A DNA stretch of 64,000 bases from contig CAMUON010000001.1 in the NCBI GenBank assembly GCA_947090525.1, positions 674,803-738,802 on the forward strand. Direction: 5' to 3'. The position numbers and the translations under genes are program-made. The notes beneath the pieces are model-generated. The model searched no databases. It saw only the letters and a program-made list of their open reading frames with translations, and had not been told where the DNA came from. Shown here piece after piece: positions 55,148 through 63,945 of this stretch. Source of the stretch: an uncultured Atopobium sp. (GTDB lineage: Bacteria; Actinomycetota; Coriobacteriia; Coriobacteriales; Atopobiaceae). The number at the start of each line of letters is the position of its first letter. Positions within the stretch are counted from its first letter, which is position 1.

Positions 55148-55186
55148 ATTTCTTAACGACATTTCTTAACGGTAGTACTTAGCGGC
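55148..55186. repeat. 13-nt tandem array ahead of the M50 gene
   Basis: ATTTCTTAACGAC, ATTTCTTAACGGT and AGTACTTAGCGGC follow each other directly. The rest of the spacer to 55259 is a looser repeat rich in GCTTGTGGGC and CTTA words. Confidence 0.8.
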
Positions 55187-55259
55187 GCTTGTGGGCAGTT
55201 GTGGGCGCTTGTTGGCAGCTAAGCGCTCTAGCGACGCTTATTGGTGCTTAACGGCTCTT

Positions 55260-56093
55260 TTAGCAACCATTTTTGAGAGCATACGCGCGCCGCGTGCAGA
55301 TCCAATCAATCATAATCAATACAAAGGCCATAAGGATAAAATCGCCGCGCAGCATCCCGCCAAAGGGCGTTTCCCACACAAATAAGCCAAAAAAGGGGTT
55401 CGGTAAACATTTACTGATCCAAAATACAAATTGAAGCATGAATCCGCGAAATGGACCAAACGAGCAGGCAGAAGCGCACATCGCAGCTGCGAATAACCAT
55501 GCGTATACGCGCGCTATAAACGCAATAACGCGCAACACAAACGCAAAAAGATAGGCTTGGCTCAAGAGAAATGTCTGGACCCCACGAGCGCGAGAAGGCT
55601 CAAGATCGGATGCATCGGTGCGGGCGCGCTGTGGGCTTTGCGGAATTTGGAAGCGTTGAAGCGGGCGCTGATGGTACGCTCTTTGGGCAGGTGCGGGCTG
55701 AGGCGCGTACTGAGGCTGGGGCTGGGGCGCATACTGAGGTGCGGTCTGAGGCGCATAGTCAGAAGCATACTGAGGCGCGGGTGCTGCGACGGGCATCTGC
55801 CGCCGTTGCGTGCGTGGCATGAGCTGCGTTTGGTCAGCGGCATACGTGCGCGCAGGCACGGGTGTGCGGGCGTGCGCACGAGCAGGTGAGTAGTTTTGTC
55901 CAGGCGTTGGATACTCAGCCGGAGCCGGATAGCCTGCCTCATCTGGATACCCTTGCGGAGCTCGATAGCCTTGCCTAAGCGGATACCCAGCCTGATCTGA
56001 ATACCCTTGCGGAGCTGGATAGCCCGCCGAAGCCGGATACCCTGCCTCATCTGGATACCCTTGCCTATTCCTATCATCAAAACGATTATTCAC
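55260..56093 (-). CDS. Pro/Tyr/Gly-rich protein with C-terminal membrane segments
   Basis: A 277-residue protein I cannot assign. Residues 1-65 are tandem GYP-type units (AGYPASAGYPAPQGY and similar), residues 70-165 are Pro/Gln/Ala-rich with repeated QYAPQ units, and residues 175-270 carry about three hydrophobic segments. The membrane part may be distantly YggT-like but lacks clear family motifs. The start is a GTG at 56093 directly after the ABC-F stop, whose GAGGAAG gives the ribosome binding site. The leader DNA is internally repetitive. Confidence 0.7.
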   Translation of the reverse strand: MNNRFDDRNRQGYPDEAGYPASAGYPAPQGYSDQAGYPLRQGYRAPQGYPDEAGYPAPAEYPTPGQNYSPARAHARTPVPARTYAADQTQLMPRTQRRQMPVAAPAPQYASDYAPQTAPQYAPQPQPQYAPQPAPAQRAYHQRPLQRFQIPQSPQRARTDASDLEPSRARGVQTFLLSQAYLFAFVLRVIAFIARVYAWLFAAAMCASACSFGPFRGFMLQFVFWISKCLPNPFFGLFVWETPFGGMLRGDFILMAFVLIMIDWICTRRAYALKNGC

Positions 56094-58175
56094 TTAGGCT
56101 TCCTCGATTCGACATGAAAGTTCCATCCACTCTTCATCAAGCGCATCGCAGTCGCTCGAAATTTCCTGATATTCCTTCATACATGTATTAAATTCATCTT
56201 TGTTCTCATAGAGCTCAGGCGAGGCCATTTTCTCTTCGAGTGCGGCTTTCTTCTTGTGCTTTTCGTCAAGCAAGCGTTCTACCTCGGAAAGACGTTTTTT
56301 CTCCTTGGCGAGCGAACGAGAACGTGCGTTTCTCGCAATGGCCTCAAGACGGCGCTGTTCCTTCGTTTTAACATTTCGACGAAGAGGCGAAGTGGCCTCC
56401 TGCTCCTTTTCACCCGTCTTAGCACGTGCGCTCGCGCCATTCGCAGAGGTAGCAGAAGAAGACGGCACGGAAACAGAGCGCGCAGGCGAAACAGGCGTAT
56501 CTCCGGTCGCTTGAGCGTTAGCGGCCGCTTCGAGAGCAATACGCTCCCGATAATACGCATAATCGCCATCAAAAACGCGAACCTGATGGTCCTTGACCTC
56601 GATAATCTTAGTTGCAAGCGCGCGCACAAGCTCCTCATCGTGGCTCACCAAAAGTATTGTGCCCGCAAACGAGACAAGCGCATGTTCAAGGACGCTTACA
56701 CTATCGATATCCAGGTGGTTTGTCGGCTCATCAAGGAGAAGCAGCGGATCTGGCGATACGAGCATTTTTGCAAGCGCAAGGCGGGCCTTTTCGCCGCCGG
56801 AGAGAACCGACACCTTTTTGTCCACATCGTCACCGTGAAAAAGAAACGCGCCCAAAAGTTGGCGCAAGGCTTGCGTTGTCCAAGCACTATTCGACTTGAT
56901 CATCTCATCGAGCACGCTATTCGTTTTAGTAAGCTCCTCGAGCTGATGCTGCGCATAATAACTTGCTTCGACGTGGAGGCCATGCTCAATAGAGCCTGCG
57001 CTCACAGCTTCGAGCCCATAGATGAGTTTGAGGAGCGTCGATTTACCGGCACCATTAGGACCAACGATCGCCACATGATCGCCGCGGTAGAGCGAAAGAT
57101 CCACATCGCGATACACCGTCTTGTCCTCATAGGATTTCGACACATGATGCAAAGATACAACCAAATCACTCGTGCGCGGAGGCTTAGGAAAGTCAAAATG
57201 TACCTTTTTTGTAGCTTCGGGGAGAACGACAAGCTCGCGTTTTATTTGTTCAAGGCGGCGAATACGCTCTTGTACCTGCTTCGCCTTGGTAGGTTTATAG
57301 CGAAAACGATTGACAAATACTTCGATGTGCTCGATTTCTTTCTCCTGCGCGCGGCGCTTAGCCATGAGCTGTAAGACATTGTCAGCACGCGCTTTAAGGT
57401 ATTTCGAATAATTACCAACGTACGTTTTGATTCGTTTGTTTTCAACAGCCGCAATATGCGAAACGCATGCGTCCATAAACGCACGGTCGTGACTGACCAA
57501 AAGAACAGCGCCATCGTAGTTCGACAAAAACTGTTCGAGCCACATGACACTTTCCAGATCGAGATGGTTCGTAGGCTCGTCGAGTAACAAAAGATCGGGA
57601 TGTTTGAGCAAAAGTCGGGCGAGCGCTATGCGCATCTGCCATCCACCCGAAAATTCGCAGGCAGGAGCATATGCGTCCTCGGGAGCGAAGCCAAGACCTG
57701 CCAAAATCTGCTTAGCACTCGCCTCAATTTGCCACCCGCCCAAACGATCAAAACGGTCTTGATCTTTGCCGTAACGCTCAAGAAGCTGCTGGTAGCTAGG
57801 GTCAGTGCTTGAAGCTTGCGCAGCAGCCGCGTCCGCCGCGTCCGCTACGCGGGCAATTTCTGCTTCAGCTTCTGCGATGCGCTTGGCAAGGAGTTTCACT
57901 TCGCTTGCAGCCTCGAGCACTTCCTCAAGGACCGTCCGCGTACTTGAGATATTAAGCTCCTGCTCAAGATAGCCCAGGCGTACGTCCTTCGCAAAATAGA
58001 CCGATCCTGAATCGCTCGCTTCTTCGCCCATAATGATCTTGAGAAAGGTAGTTTTACCAGCGCCATTAGGCCCTACAAGGCCCCAGCGCTCGTGAGCCGA
58101 AAGTTCAAAGCTCACGTCTTCCCAAAGCGTTTGCGCGCCAAAGGATTTGGATAGTTTGTCACAATGTGCAATCAC
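56094..58175 (-). CDS. ABC-F family ATPase with C-terminal extension
   Basis: A 693-residue soluble ABC-F protein. Two ABC domains have Walker A GPNGAGKTT and GPNGAGKST, signatures FSGGWQMR and LSGGEKARLALAK, and two LLLLDEPTNHLD Walker B segments. The inter-domain linker with KPTKAKQVQERIRRLEQIK and a C-terminal coiled coil of about 120 residues are ABC-F traits. These ATPases relieve ribosome stalling; some give antibiotic resistance, but this one cannot be assigned to a resistance group. It starts with GTG after AAAAGGAG and is the first of a pair with the Pro/Tyr-rich protein. Confidence 0.92.
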   Translation of the reverse strand: MIAHCDKLSKSFGAQTLWEDVSFELSAHERWGLVGPNGAGKTTFLKIIMGEEASDSGSVYFAKDVRLGYLEQELNISSTRTVLEEVLEAASEVKLLAKRIAEAEAEIARVADAADAAAAQASSTDPSYQQLLERYGKDQDRFDRLGGWQIEASAKQILAGLGFAPEDAYAPACEFSGGWQMRIALARLLLKHPDLLLLDEPTNHLDLESVMWLEQFLSNYDGAVLLVSHDRAFMDACVSHIAAVENKRIKTYVGNYSKYLKARADNVLQLMAKRRAQEKEIEHIEVFVNRFRYKPTKAKQVQERIRRLEQIKRELVVLPEATKKVHFDFPKPPRTSDLVVSLHHVSKSYEDKTVYRDVDLSLYRGDHVAIVGPNGAGKSTLLKLIYGLEAVSAGSIEHGLHVEASYYAQHQLEELTKTNSVLDEMIKSNSAWTTQALRQLLGAFLFHGDDVDKKVSVLSGGEKARLALAKMLVSPDPLLLLDEPTNHLDIDSVSVLEHALVSFAGTILLVSHDEELVRALATKIIEVKDHQVRVFDGDYAYYRERIALEAAANAQATGDTPVSPARSVSVPSSSATSANGASARAKTGEKEQEATSPLRRNVKTKEQRRLEAIARNARSRSLAKEKKRLSEVERLLDEKHKKKAALEEKMASPELYENKDEFNTCMKEYQEISSDCDALDEEWMELSCRIEEA

Positions 58176-58200
58176 GAAAACTCCTTTTTACCTGCTGTGA

Positions 58201-58914
58201 CTAGCACATTTTAAGCATGTGTTCGTGAAAATATGTTTCCTCATCCACTTCGGGATGAAAAGCCATAGCAATTTGATTGTTCTCTTGCACGCATACGCTC
58301 ACACCGTCAAGCGTAACGAGGCTTTTTACATGAGGCCCCAAAGATACAATTTTAGGCGCGCGGATAAAACTCAAGCGAAGGGTCGCTTTTGCGGGCGCGG
58401 GCGTGATTGCTGCGGGTGCAGCGGCAGGCGCAGAACTTTCAGACGCAGAAGGCACACCCGCTGAAGCATCTACCGAAAGCGGCACTTCCGCACAAAAACT
58501 CGAGGTCTGGCGCCCGTAAGCGTTTCGCATCACGCACACATCAAGCGTGTGAAAACCCATGACCTGGATGCGCGTGCGGGCAAGTACGCGTTCTGTTTTT
58601 GAATCGCGCTCAACGAGATCGCCCTCGCCTTTAAGTTCACGCGCAAGAAGAATAAGGCCTGCGCAGGTCGCAAGCGTAGGCATGCCTTGCGAAATGTGGC
58701 GCTTAAGCGGCTCAAATAGTTGCAAATCGCGAAGCAGTCGCGCCTGAACGCTCGACTCCCCACCAGGAAGCACAAGACCATCAAAGGGCTTTTGGATGTC
58801 TTGAATATTTCGAATTTCAAAAGGCCGAGCGCCGAGCTTTTTTAAGAGCTCTACGTGCTCGGCAAACGCGCCTTGCACACTCAAAACGCCGATTCTCTTG
58901 GGAGTTGAATTCAT
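58201..58914 (-). CDS. pdxT: Pyridoxal 5'-phosphate synthase glutaminase subunit
   Basis: Class I glutamine amidotransferase that supplies ammonia to PdxS. It opens KRIGVLSVQGAFAEHVELLK, with the LPGGESS segment near residue 50, the catalytic cysteine in LATCAGLILLA near 82, and the His-Glu pair in MAFHPEVDEE near the end. It carries an Ala/Pro/Ser-rich insertion of about 30 residues near 160 that the family lacks. It follows pdxS across a 65-base spacer of 13-nt repeats. Confidence 0.94.
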   Translation of the reverse strand: MNSTPKRIGVLSVQGAFAEHVELLKKLGARPFEIRNIQDIQKPFDGLVLPGGESSVQARLLRDLQLFEPLKRHISQGMPTLATCAGLILLARELKGEGDLVERDSKTERVLARTRIQVMGFHTLDVCVMRNAYGRQTSSFCAEVPLSVDASAGVPSASESSAPAAAPAAITPAPAKATLRLSFIRAPKIVSLGPHVKSLVTLDGVSVCVQENNQIAMAFHPEVDEETYFHEHMLKMC

Positions 58915-58991
58915 GTACTGTCCTCGTGTGTTGTCCTCGCCTATTGTCTGAGTTTACTGTTCCCGCTTATTCTTCTCGCCTATTGTCCGCG
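58914..58991. repeat. 13-nt tandem array, six units, in the pdxS-pdxT spacer
   Basis: Six consecutive 13-mers: TGTACTGTCCTCG, TGTGTTGTCCTCG, CCTATTGTCTGAG, TTTACTGTTCCCG, CTTATTCTTCTCG and CCTATTGTCCGCG. The pattern (C/T)-n-TATTGTCC-n-CG is clear, and the last unit reaches into the end of pdxS. The spacer is entirely made of these units. Confidence 0.9.
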
Positions 58992-59876
58992 CTTTGCCAT
59001 AAGAATCTTGATTTCATCAGCATTGATGCCCACCATGGCCTCGCCGAGGTTCTCAGAGACTTTCTCGAGAATGGACGGGTTGTCGTAATTCGTAACTGCT
59101 TGTACGATCGCTTCTGCGCGCTTTTGGGGATTTGTGCTCTTGAAAATGCCCGATCCCACAAATACACCCTCTGCGCCCAGCTGCATCATAAGACTTGCAT
59201 CGGCAGGCGTTGCAACTCCTCCGGCAGCAAAATTGACAACGGGAAGTTTCTTGTGATCGTGGACATAGCGCACGAGATCGTAGGGAGCCTGAAGCTTCTT
59301 TGCTGCCTCAAAAAGCTCATCTTCCTTGCACGCAGCGACACGCGCGATCTCTTGCTGAATAAGACGCATGTGGTGAACTGCTTGCACAATATCTCCCGTT
59401 CCCGGCTCGCCTTTTGTGCGGATCATCGAGGCGCCTTCGGCAATACGGCGAAGGGCTTCCGCGAGATTTTGTGCTCCGCACACAAAAGGAGCCTTGAACT
59501 TGGTTTTCTGGATATGAAAGACATCGTCTGCCGGGGTCAATACTTCGGATTCATCGATGTAATCGATCTCGAGTGCTTCGAGTATTTGCGCCTCAGCAAA
59601 GTGACCAATACGACATTTTGCCATAACGGGAATGGTAACCGCAGCTTGGATGCCGCGTATCATCGAAGGATCGCTCATGCGCGCAACCCCTCCCGCAGCG
59701 CGGATGTCAGCTGGGATGCGCTCGAGCGCCATCACGGCAGCGGCTCCTGCCGCTTCGGCGATTTTTGCCTGTTCAGGAGTGGTGACGTCCATGATAACGC
59801 CGCCTTTGAGCATAGCGGCAAGTTGGCGGTTGAGGGCTATTTGATCGGCGGGTGACGTGCAAGTTTGATCGTGCAT
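58980..59876 (-). CDS. pdxS: Pyridoxal 5'-phosphate synthase subunit PdxS
   Basis: TIM-barrel subunit that builds vitamin B6 from ribose 5-phosphate, glyceraldehyde 3-phosphate and ammonia. The 298 residues match the family: AMLKGGVIMDVTTPEQAKIA near the N terminus, MALERIPADIRAAGGVARMS, IDYIDESEVLTPAD, PFVCGAQNLAEALRRI and VNFAAGGVATPADASLMMQ. The active-site lysines lie in LKGGVIMDV and KTKFKAPFVCG. The start has AAGGATG. It is the first gene of the pdxST operon and is divergent from the gene at 60102. Confidence 0.97.
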   Translation of the reverse strand: MHDQTCTSPADQIALNRQLAAMLKGGVIMDVTTPEQAKIAEAAGAAAVMALERIPADIRAAGGVARMSDPSMIRGIQAAVTIPVMAKCRIGHFAEAQILEALEIDYIDESEVLTPADDVFHIQKTKFKAPFVCGAQNLAEALRRIAEGASMIRTKGEPGTGDIVQAVHHMRLIQQEIARVAACKEDELFEAAKKLQAPYDLVRYVHDHKKLPVVNFAAGGVATPADASLMMQLGAEGVFVGSGIFKSTNPQKRAEAIVQAVTNYDNPSILEKVSENLGEAMVGINADEIKILMAKRGQ

Positions 59877-60101
59877 AGTTCACATCCTTACATGGGTATA
59901 GAGGCGCGCGCAGGGACGCTGCTACGCGTGGAAGCTACGGGTTATACAAGATTTCGCTCAAATCAACAGTTAAGCTAGATAGTATGATAACAGGTTTTAT
60001 GTGTTATCTGCGTGTTGAGCACGCGCTTTTTGGCTATACTTAAAGCGATACTAAATGCGCTACACGCATACACTTGAAAGCGTTTGTAAGGAGCTGATGT
60101 T

Positions 60102-60479
60102 GTGAATACCCTTGCTCGAAAGATCAAACTCGCCTCGCTTATCTCTATCTTTGTCGGGCTGTTCTCGATTGTGGGATCAGTCATCATGATTTTAATTGCG
60201 CCCACCAAAGTCCATCTGTATGCGTGTTTACTCCAAGCGGTGCTACTCACCTATACCGCAATTTTTTCCGCGCGCATGATCAATCGACCATCGAATGCAC
60301 AGAAAATCATGAATACAAGCTCTGTTATGGTGCTTGTGTGTTTCATCGCTATGGCGTTTTTGATGATGGCGCGCGATAGACTCTTGCTCGAGCTCATTAT
60401 AAGTGCCGTATGCATGGTGCTTGTGATGGCGATTTTTGTATCGGCTCGCCGCCTTACGCTGGCCCTTCGCAAAAAATAG
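60102..60479 (+). CDS. Small four-helix membrane protein of unknown function
   Basis: A 125-residue protein with four predicted hydrophobic helices (about 12-32, 40-60, 70-88, 95-115) and a basic tail ending RKK. I do not recognise a family. It starts with GTG after AAGGAGCTG, a strong ribosome binding site. It is one of the few plus-strand genes, divergent from pdxS and just ahead of tRNA-Val. The coding DNA resembles its neighbours in composition. Confidence 0.75.
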   Translation: MNTLARKIKLASLISIFVGLFSIVGSVIMILIAPTKVHLYACLLQAVLLTYTAIFSARMINRPSNAQKIMNTSSVMVLVCFIAMAFLMMARDRLLLELIISAVCMVLVMAIFVSARRLTLALRKK

Positions 60480-60580
60480 TACGCTATGGACGGGCGTAGC
60501 TAAGTTTAAAGGTTTGATGTATCAAAAAACTCAAGTCCACACGTCTGCGTAAAATCTGCTACTATGATGAAGCGTTGTAT

Positions 60581-60655
60581 GGGCGATTGGCTCAGGGGTA
60601 GAGCACTTCCTTCACACGGAAGGGGTCGTGGGTTCAAATCCCGCATCGCCCACCA
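60581..60655 (+). tRNA. tRNA-Val (CAC)
   Basis: Acceptor GGGCGAT pairs with ATCGCCC; the anticodon stem-loop CTTCC-TTCACAC-GGAAG exposes CAC; the T arm has GGTTCAAATCC; CCA is encoded. It is followed by a T-rich stretch. Confidence 0.95.
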
Positions 60656-60781
60656 TTTTTTTCTTTCTATATTCCCTGCTCAACATATGTATTTCCATAT
60701 TGGAATGCACTGCATGCTTGAATCGTGTTGCGCCTGTAAGATGGCATAAGCGCAAGAAGGGCATGAGCTTCGCGCGCGCCT

Positions 60782-60997
60782 ACAAAAGCTGTTGAGCGGT
60801 ATTAGAACTTTACCCCACTTTGTCACGTGTTCTGAGGGCAAATTTTTTCTTTAAAGGCGTTTTTGCGCAGTACTTCAAAATATCGCAACCACCTTACCTG
60901 GGCAAATAAAAAATGCAGCAGTCTTCCCCATACGCGCGCGCTGCTCCAATACGTGACAAAGTGGGGTATTTTTCTAATATGAGCGGCCACGTTTTGT
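60782..60997. repeat. 216-bp element with ~50-nt terminal inverted repeats, copy 2
   Basis: Same arm structure as the element at 17808-18034: ACAAAA(C/G), ten bases, (A/G)TATTAG, then TACCCCACTTTGTCACGT, with the reverse complement at the right end (TTTCTAATATGAG...GTTTTGT). The interior is diverged. It lies about 240 bases 3' of the LPKTD protein gene and about 125 bases from tRNA-Val. Confidence 0.85.
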
Positions 60998-61171
60998 AAA
61001 CACGAGCAAGCGCAAAGGATTTACATCAAGTACGCGCGAGGAGAGGCGACGAAGTTAGTACGTGAATATCCTGACCATATAAAGCCCTGAAATCCTGCAA
61101 TTCTCATGGCGTGAATACGTCAAATAGGAATAGACGCACAAGATTTTATTTAATAATGTTCCGAAAGAATC
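60998..61171. other. Gene-free stretch between the repeat element and the surface-protein terminator
   Basis: No coding frame or clear structure is visible. It is moderately AT-rich. Confidence 0.4.
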
Positions 61172-61206
61172 AAGATGGCCTGCACACTACTTGTCCAGGC
61201 CATCTT
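61172..61206 (-). terminator. Terminator of the LPKTD surface-protein gene
   Basis: AAGATGGCCTG (61172-61182) pairs exactly with 61196-61206 around a 13-base loop, 32 bases beyond the stop codon on the minus strand. The U run is weak (TTGATTCTTTC). Confidence 0.65.
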
Positions 61207-61237
61207 TGATACTGTTACTAGCATTACACACTAGCGA

Positions 61238-63634
61238 TTACTTTATGCGTAGGCGCCTTAATCGATTCTGAAGAACGCCGAGTGCCACTCCCACTAAGCC
61301 CAATGTTGAATACAGCCCAGTTGAAACAAGAGGATCATCTGTCTTAGGCAGAACAGAGCTAGTCTGCGAGGATTGAGAGTGCTCATTAGCAGGAATTACA
61401 GCTTCGGGCTCTACAGGCTCCGCAGGTACTTCAGGACTAGGCGTTGACTCAGGAGCTGGCTTAGGAGTGGGTTCAGGCAGCGGCGTGGGTTCGGGAGTTG
61501 GCGAAGGTGCAGGCGTATTTTTCGTATATATTGCATATACTGTCATATCCTCATGAACTACCGTATCACCCTTAAATGCTGTGCCTGTACCATCTTTCTT
61601 CGTATTCCATTCCTTAAATGTATATCCGTCTTTTTGAGGATTTGCGGGCATCGACTGGTCCGTAAGCTCGTCTGTTGCAATCGCTTTGCCAAGGTGAACC
61701 TTCACAGAAGTATACCTTGTTTCTCCATCCATAAACGTAACTGTACCAGGCTTTTCTCCCTTTAAGAAACGAAATGCTTTTTTGTCATAGTTGGGAATAT
61801 TCGTGAGACCTTCAGCAAAGTCACTCATTGTATAGGAAGCCTTTGATTGATCAAGCTTTGTATATTGAGGATACGTCACAAGCTTCTCATCGTTAAATAT
61901 TGCTTTGCCTTGGGGTGCATAGTACCTGCCCGCCCCTATAAGTGGACTTGTCGTAGCAAGATCAGGCTCAAGTGTGAGCTTCGATACTAGTTTGATGCAT
62001 GTGTCTGTTTCGGCATAAAAGGTACCATTTTTGATGGTGGATAGCGTGCCTTTTTTTGTTTTCTTATCGCACAACACAGCAGAATTTCCACCTTCAAATG
62101 TTCCATTTGAAATAGTATCTATGACACCTGCATTAACGAGTCCACGTTTCTTACCCTTAAACGTACCACCTGCAATCTCTGTAATGTGACCCTTGAAGTT
62201 CGTTGCCCATGATTGGCCTGTTTCAGACATGTCAATATTCTGTAAGCCATCAACTTCTTTACCGGTAAAGCTACCACTTAAGATTTTTTGTATAGTGCCC
62301 GCATTCCATAGCCCAATATTTCGACCAGTAGCAACTACATTTCCTGATATCTCATCTACCTCGGAGTTTTGTGTGAAGTAAAGTCCCGCATTTCCATCCT
62401 GAGTATCGATAGACGAGAACGTCCCACCTGTAATAGATCCAATTTTCACTTTTAGCTGAGGAGTGTTGCCAACTGCCAGCACTCCGTTAACGCCTACAAA
62501 CGTGCCGCCCGAAATTTTATCCACCGATGTAATGGATTTGCCTTCCCGTCCATAGAGTACAAGACCTGCGTAAAATGGCTTAGCTCCTGAACCATCACTT
62601 GGTTTTTTATTGGTGTCATACAGATTTTTGAAGGTACCGCCTGAAATTTCTCCCACATGCGCATCACTTTGAAGCTCAAGAGCACCGCGTGAATATGCCC
62701 TGAAATCGCCCCCTGAAATTTTGTCTATAGAAGCGCCATACATCAAGAAAAAACACGGAACACTGAGTCCAGAATTTTGGGAATTTAAGAATGTTCCTCC
62801 CGAAATCTCCTTTATCTTTGTGTCTTTTCCTCCCACGGTCCAAGCAGACCCCCAGCTCATATAGTTGCCACCAGAAATTTTTTCGACTTGGGCACCATTC
62901 TCTACAGTCACGGCAACGTTATTGTTATCCGTACCATAGTCCTTAACTGGATTTTCTATTGTTCCGCCTTCAAAAGAAGCGTTAGCATCTTTTCCACTAA
63001 TTTCAACAATGGCAACCTTACCCGTATCCTTTGAAGAAAGTGTTGAAGAAATTTTTACGCCATCTTTGAAAACCAGCTTGCCGTTTGTAATTTTAAGGTT
63101 TACCTCATCAAATAGAAGCTCATGCTCCTTATTGCCATCACCTAACGTGAGTGTCTTTCCTGAATTTACATGCAAATAAAGCGCTACCGGATTTTTTGAT
63201 TGCGTGGCTGTTCTGCTGTCTTTACATGTAGATAGCGATCCACCTGTTGCAGCAGCAATAAGAGTAACGCTCTTCTTAATTTCCACAGGCTTATCAATGA
63301 TTACATTACCGCTGACTTCCAGAACCGAACCATCGGATGCAGCGTCAAGAGCAGCCTCTAATGAGGCATAACTCGTTGCAGATCCTTTGATGGTAATGCT
63401 TCCACCACCCTGAGGATCATTTGCATGAGCTTGATTCACTGCCGCGGGTGTAGCTGAGCGAACTTGAGTGCGCGTGACATTCATATCGTCTGATTGAGAC
63501 GTGGAAGATTCAGTAACACCCGCGTCCGCAACAAGCGTCGATGTATTAGAGATATTTTGAGCTTGAATAAGTTGAGGCGCCGCGAATGGCGCTGCTATGC
63601 AACTGGCAAGCAAAAATTTACTTATGTTATTCAT
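61238..63634 (-). CDS. Secreted beta-helix surface protein with LPKTD sorting signal
   Basis: A 798-residue cell-wall protein. A signal peptide covers residues 1-25 (KFLLASCIAAPFAAPQLIQA). Residues about 75-600 form a right-handed beta-helix-type region with about eleven ISGGTF-like turns (ISGGDF, ISNGTF, IAGGTF). An InlB B-repeat (FMDGETRYTSVKVHLGK, GYTFKEWNTKKDGTGTAF, YAIYTK) spans about 640-715. A Pro/Glu/Ala wall-spanning linker precedes LPKTD, a hydrophobic helix and RLRRLRIK. LPKTD departs from LPxTG at the last residue, so the sortase class is uncertain. The start has AAAAGGTG. A host-glycan-binding or lyase role is only a possibility. Confidence 0.88.
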   Translation of the reverse strand: MNNISKFLLASCIAAPFAAPQLIQAQNISNTSTLVADAGVTESSTSQSDDMNVTRTQVRSATPAAVNQAHANDPQGGGSITIKGSATSYASLEAALDAASDGSVLEVSGNVIIDKPVEIKKSVTLIAAATGGSLSTCKDSRTATQSKNPVALYLHVNSGKTLTLGDGNKEHELLFDEVNLKITNGKLVFKDGVKISSTLSSKDTGKVAIVEISGKDANASFEGGTIENPVKDYGTDNNNVAVTVENGAQVEKISGGNYMSWGSAWTVGGKDTKIKEISGGTFLNSQNSGLSVPCFFLMYGASIDKISGGDFRAYSRGALELQSDAHVGEISGGTFKNLYDTNKKPSDGSGAKPFYAGLVLYGREGKSITSVDKISGGTFVGVNGVLAVGNTPQLKVKIGSITGGTFSSIDTQDGNAGLYFTQNSEVDEISGNVVATGRNIGLWNAGTIQKILSGSFTGKEVDGLQNIDMSETGQSWATNFKGHITEIAGGTFKGKKRGLVNAGVIDTISNGTFEGGNSAVLCDKKTKKGTLSTIKNGTFYAETDTCIKLVSKLTLEPDLATTSPLIGAGRYYAPQGKAIFNDEKLVTYPQYTKLDQSKASYTMSDFAEGLTNIPNYDKKAFRFLKGEKPGTVTFMDGETRYTSVKVHLGKAIATDELTDQSMPANPQKDGYTFKEWNTKKDGTGTAFKGDTVVHEDMTVYAIYTKNTPAPSPTPEPTPLPEPTPKPAPESTPSPEVPAEPVEPEAVIPANEHSQSSQTSSVLPKTDDPLVSTGLYSTLGLVGVALGVLQNRLRRLRIK

Positions 63635-63945
63635 ATTGACACCTTTTCCGTTAGTTTATCTCGTACCGTTACCAAATGTTTTGAAAATAGTGCTGAGTGG
63701 AGAAGAGAAGAATACGAGATGAAAGAGCTGTAAAGATTGCAAATCCTATACGAGTGAGTACTAGATAGAACAAGACAAAAAAAGTAAAAAATAATAACGA
63801 AATGCTAAGTTACTACGCGCTTTGAAAAAGATGCATATTTTATGGTATATAAACGGGAATTCGTATAAATAAACAGAAGTCAGCTTTTGCTGAAGTGATG
63901 CCCTATCTATTAGGCATTTAGTGCAAAAAGAGGCAGGGCTAGCTA
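63635..63945. other. AT-rich gene-free region upstream of the LPKTD gene
   Basis: No coding frame is convincing. It should hold the promoter of the LPKTD gene, but I see no pair of good hexamers. A short imperfect hairpin (ATGCC...GGCAT, about 63898-63917) lies near the tetranucleotide array. Confidence 0.4.
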
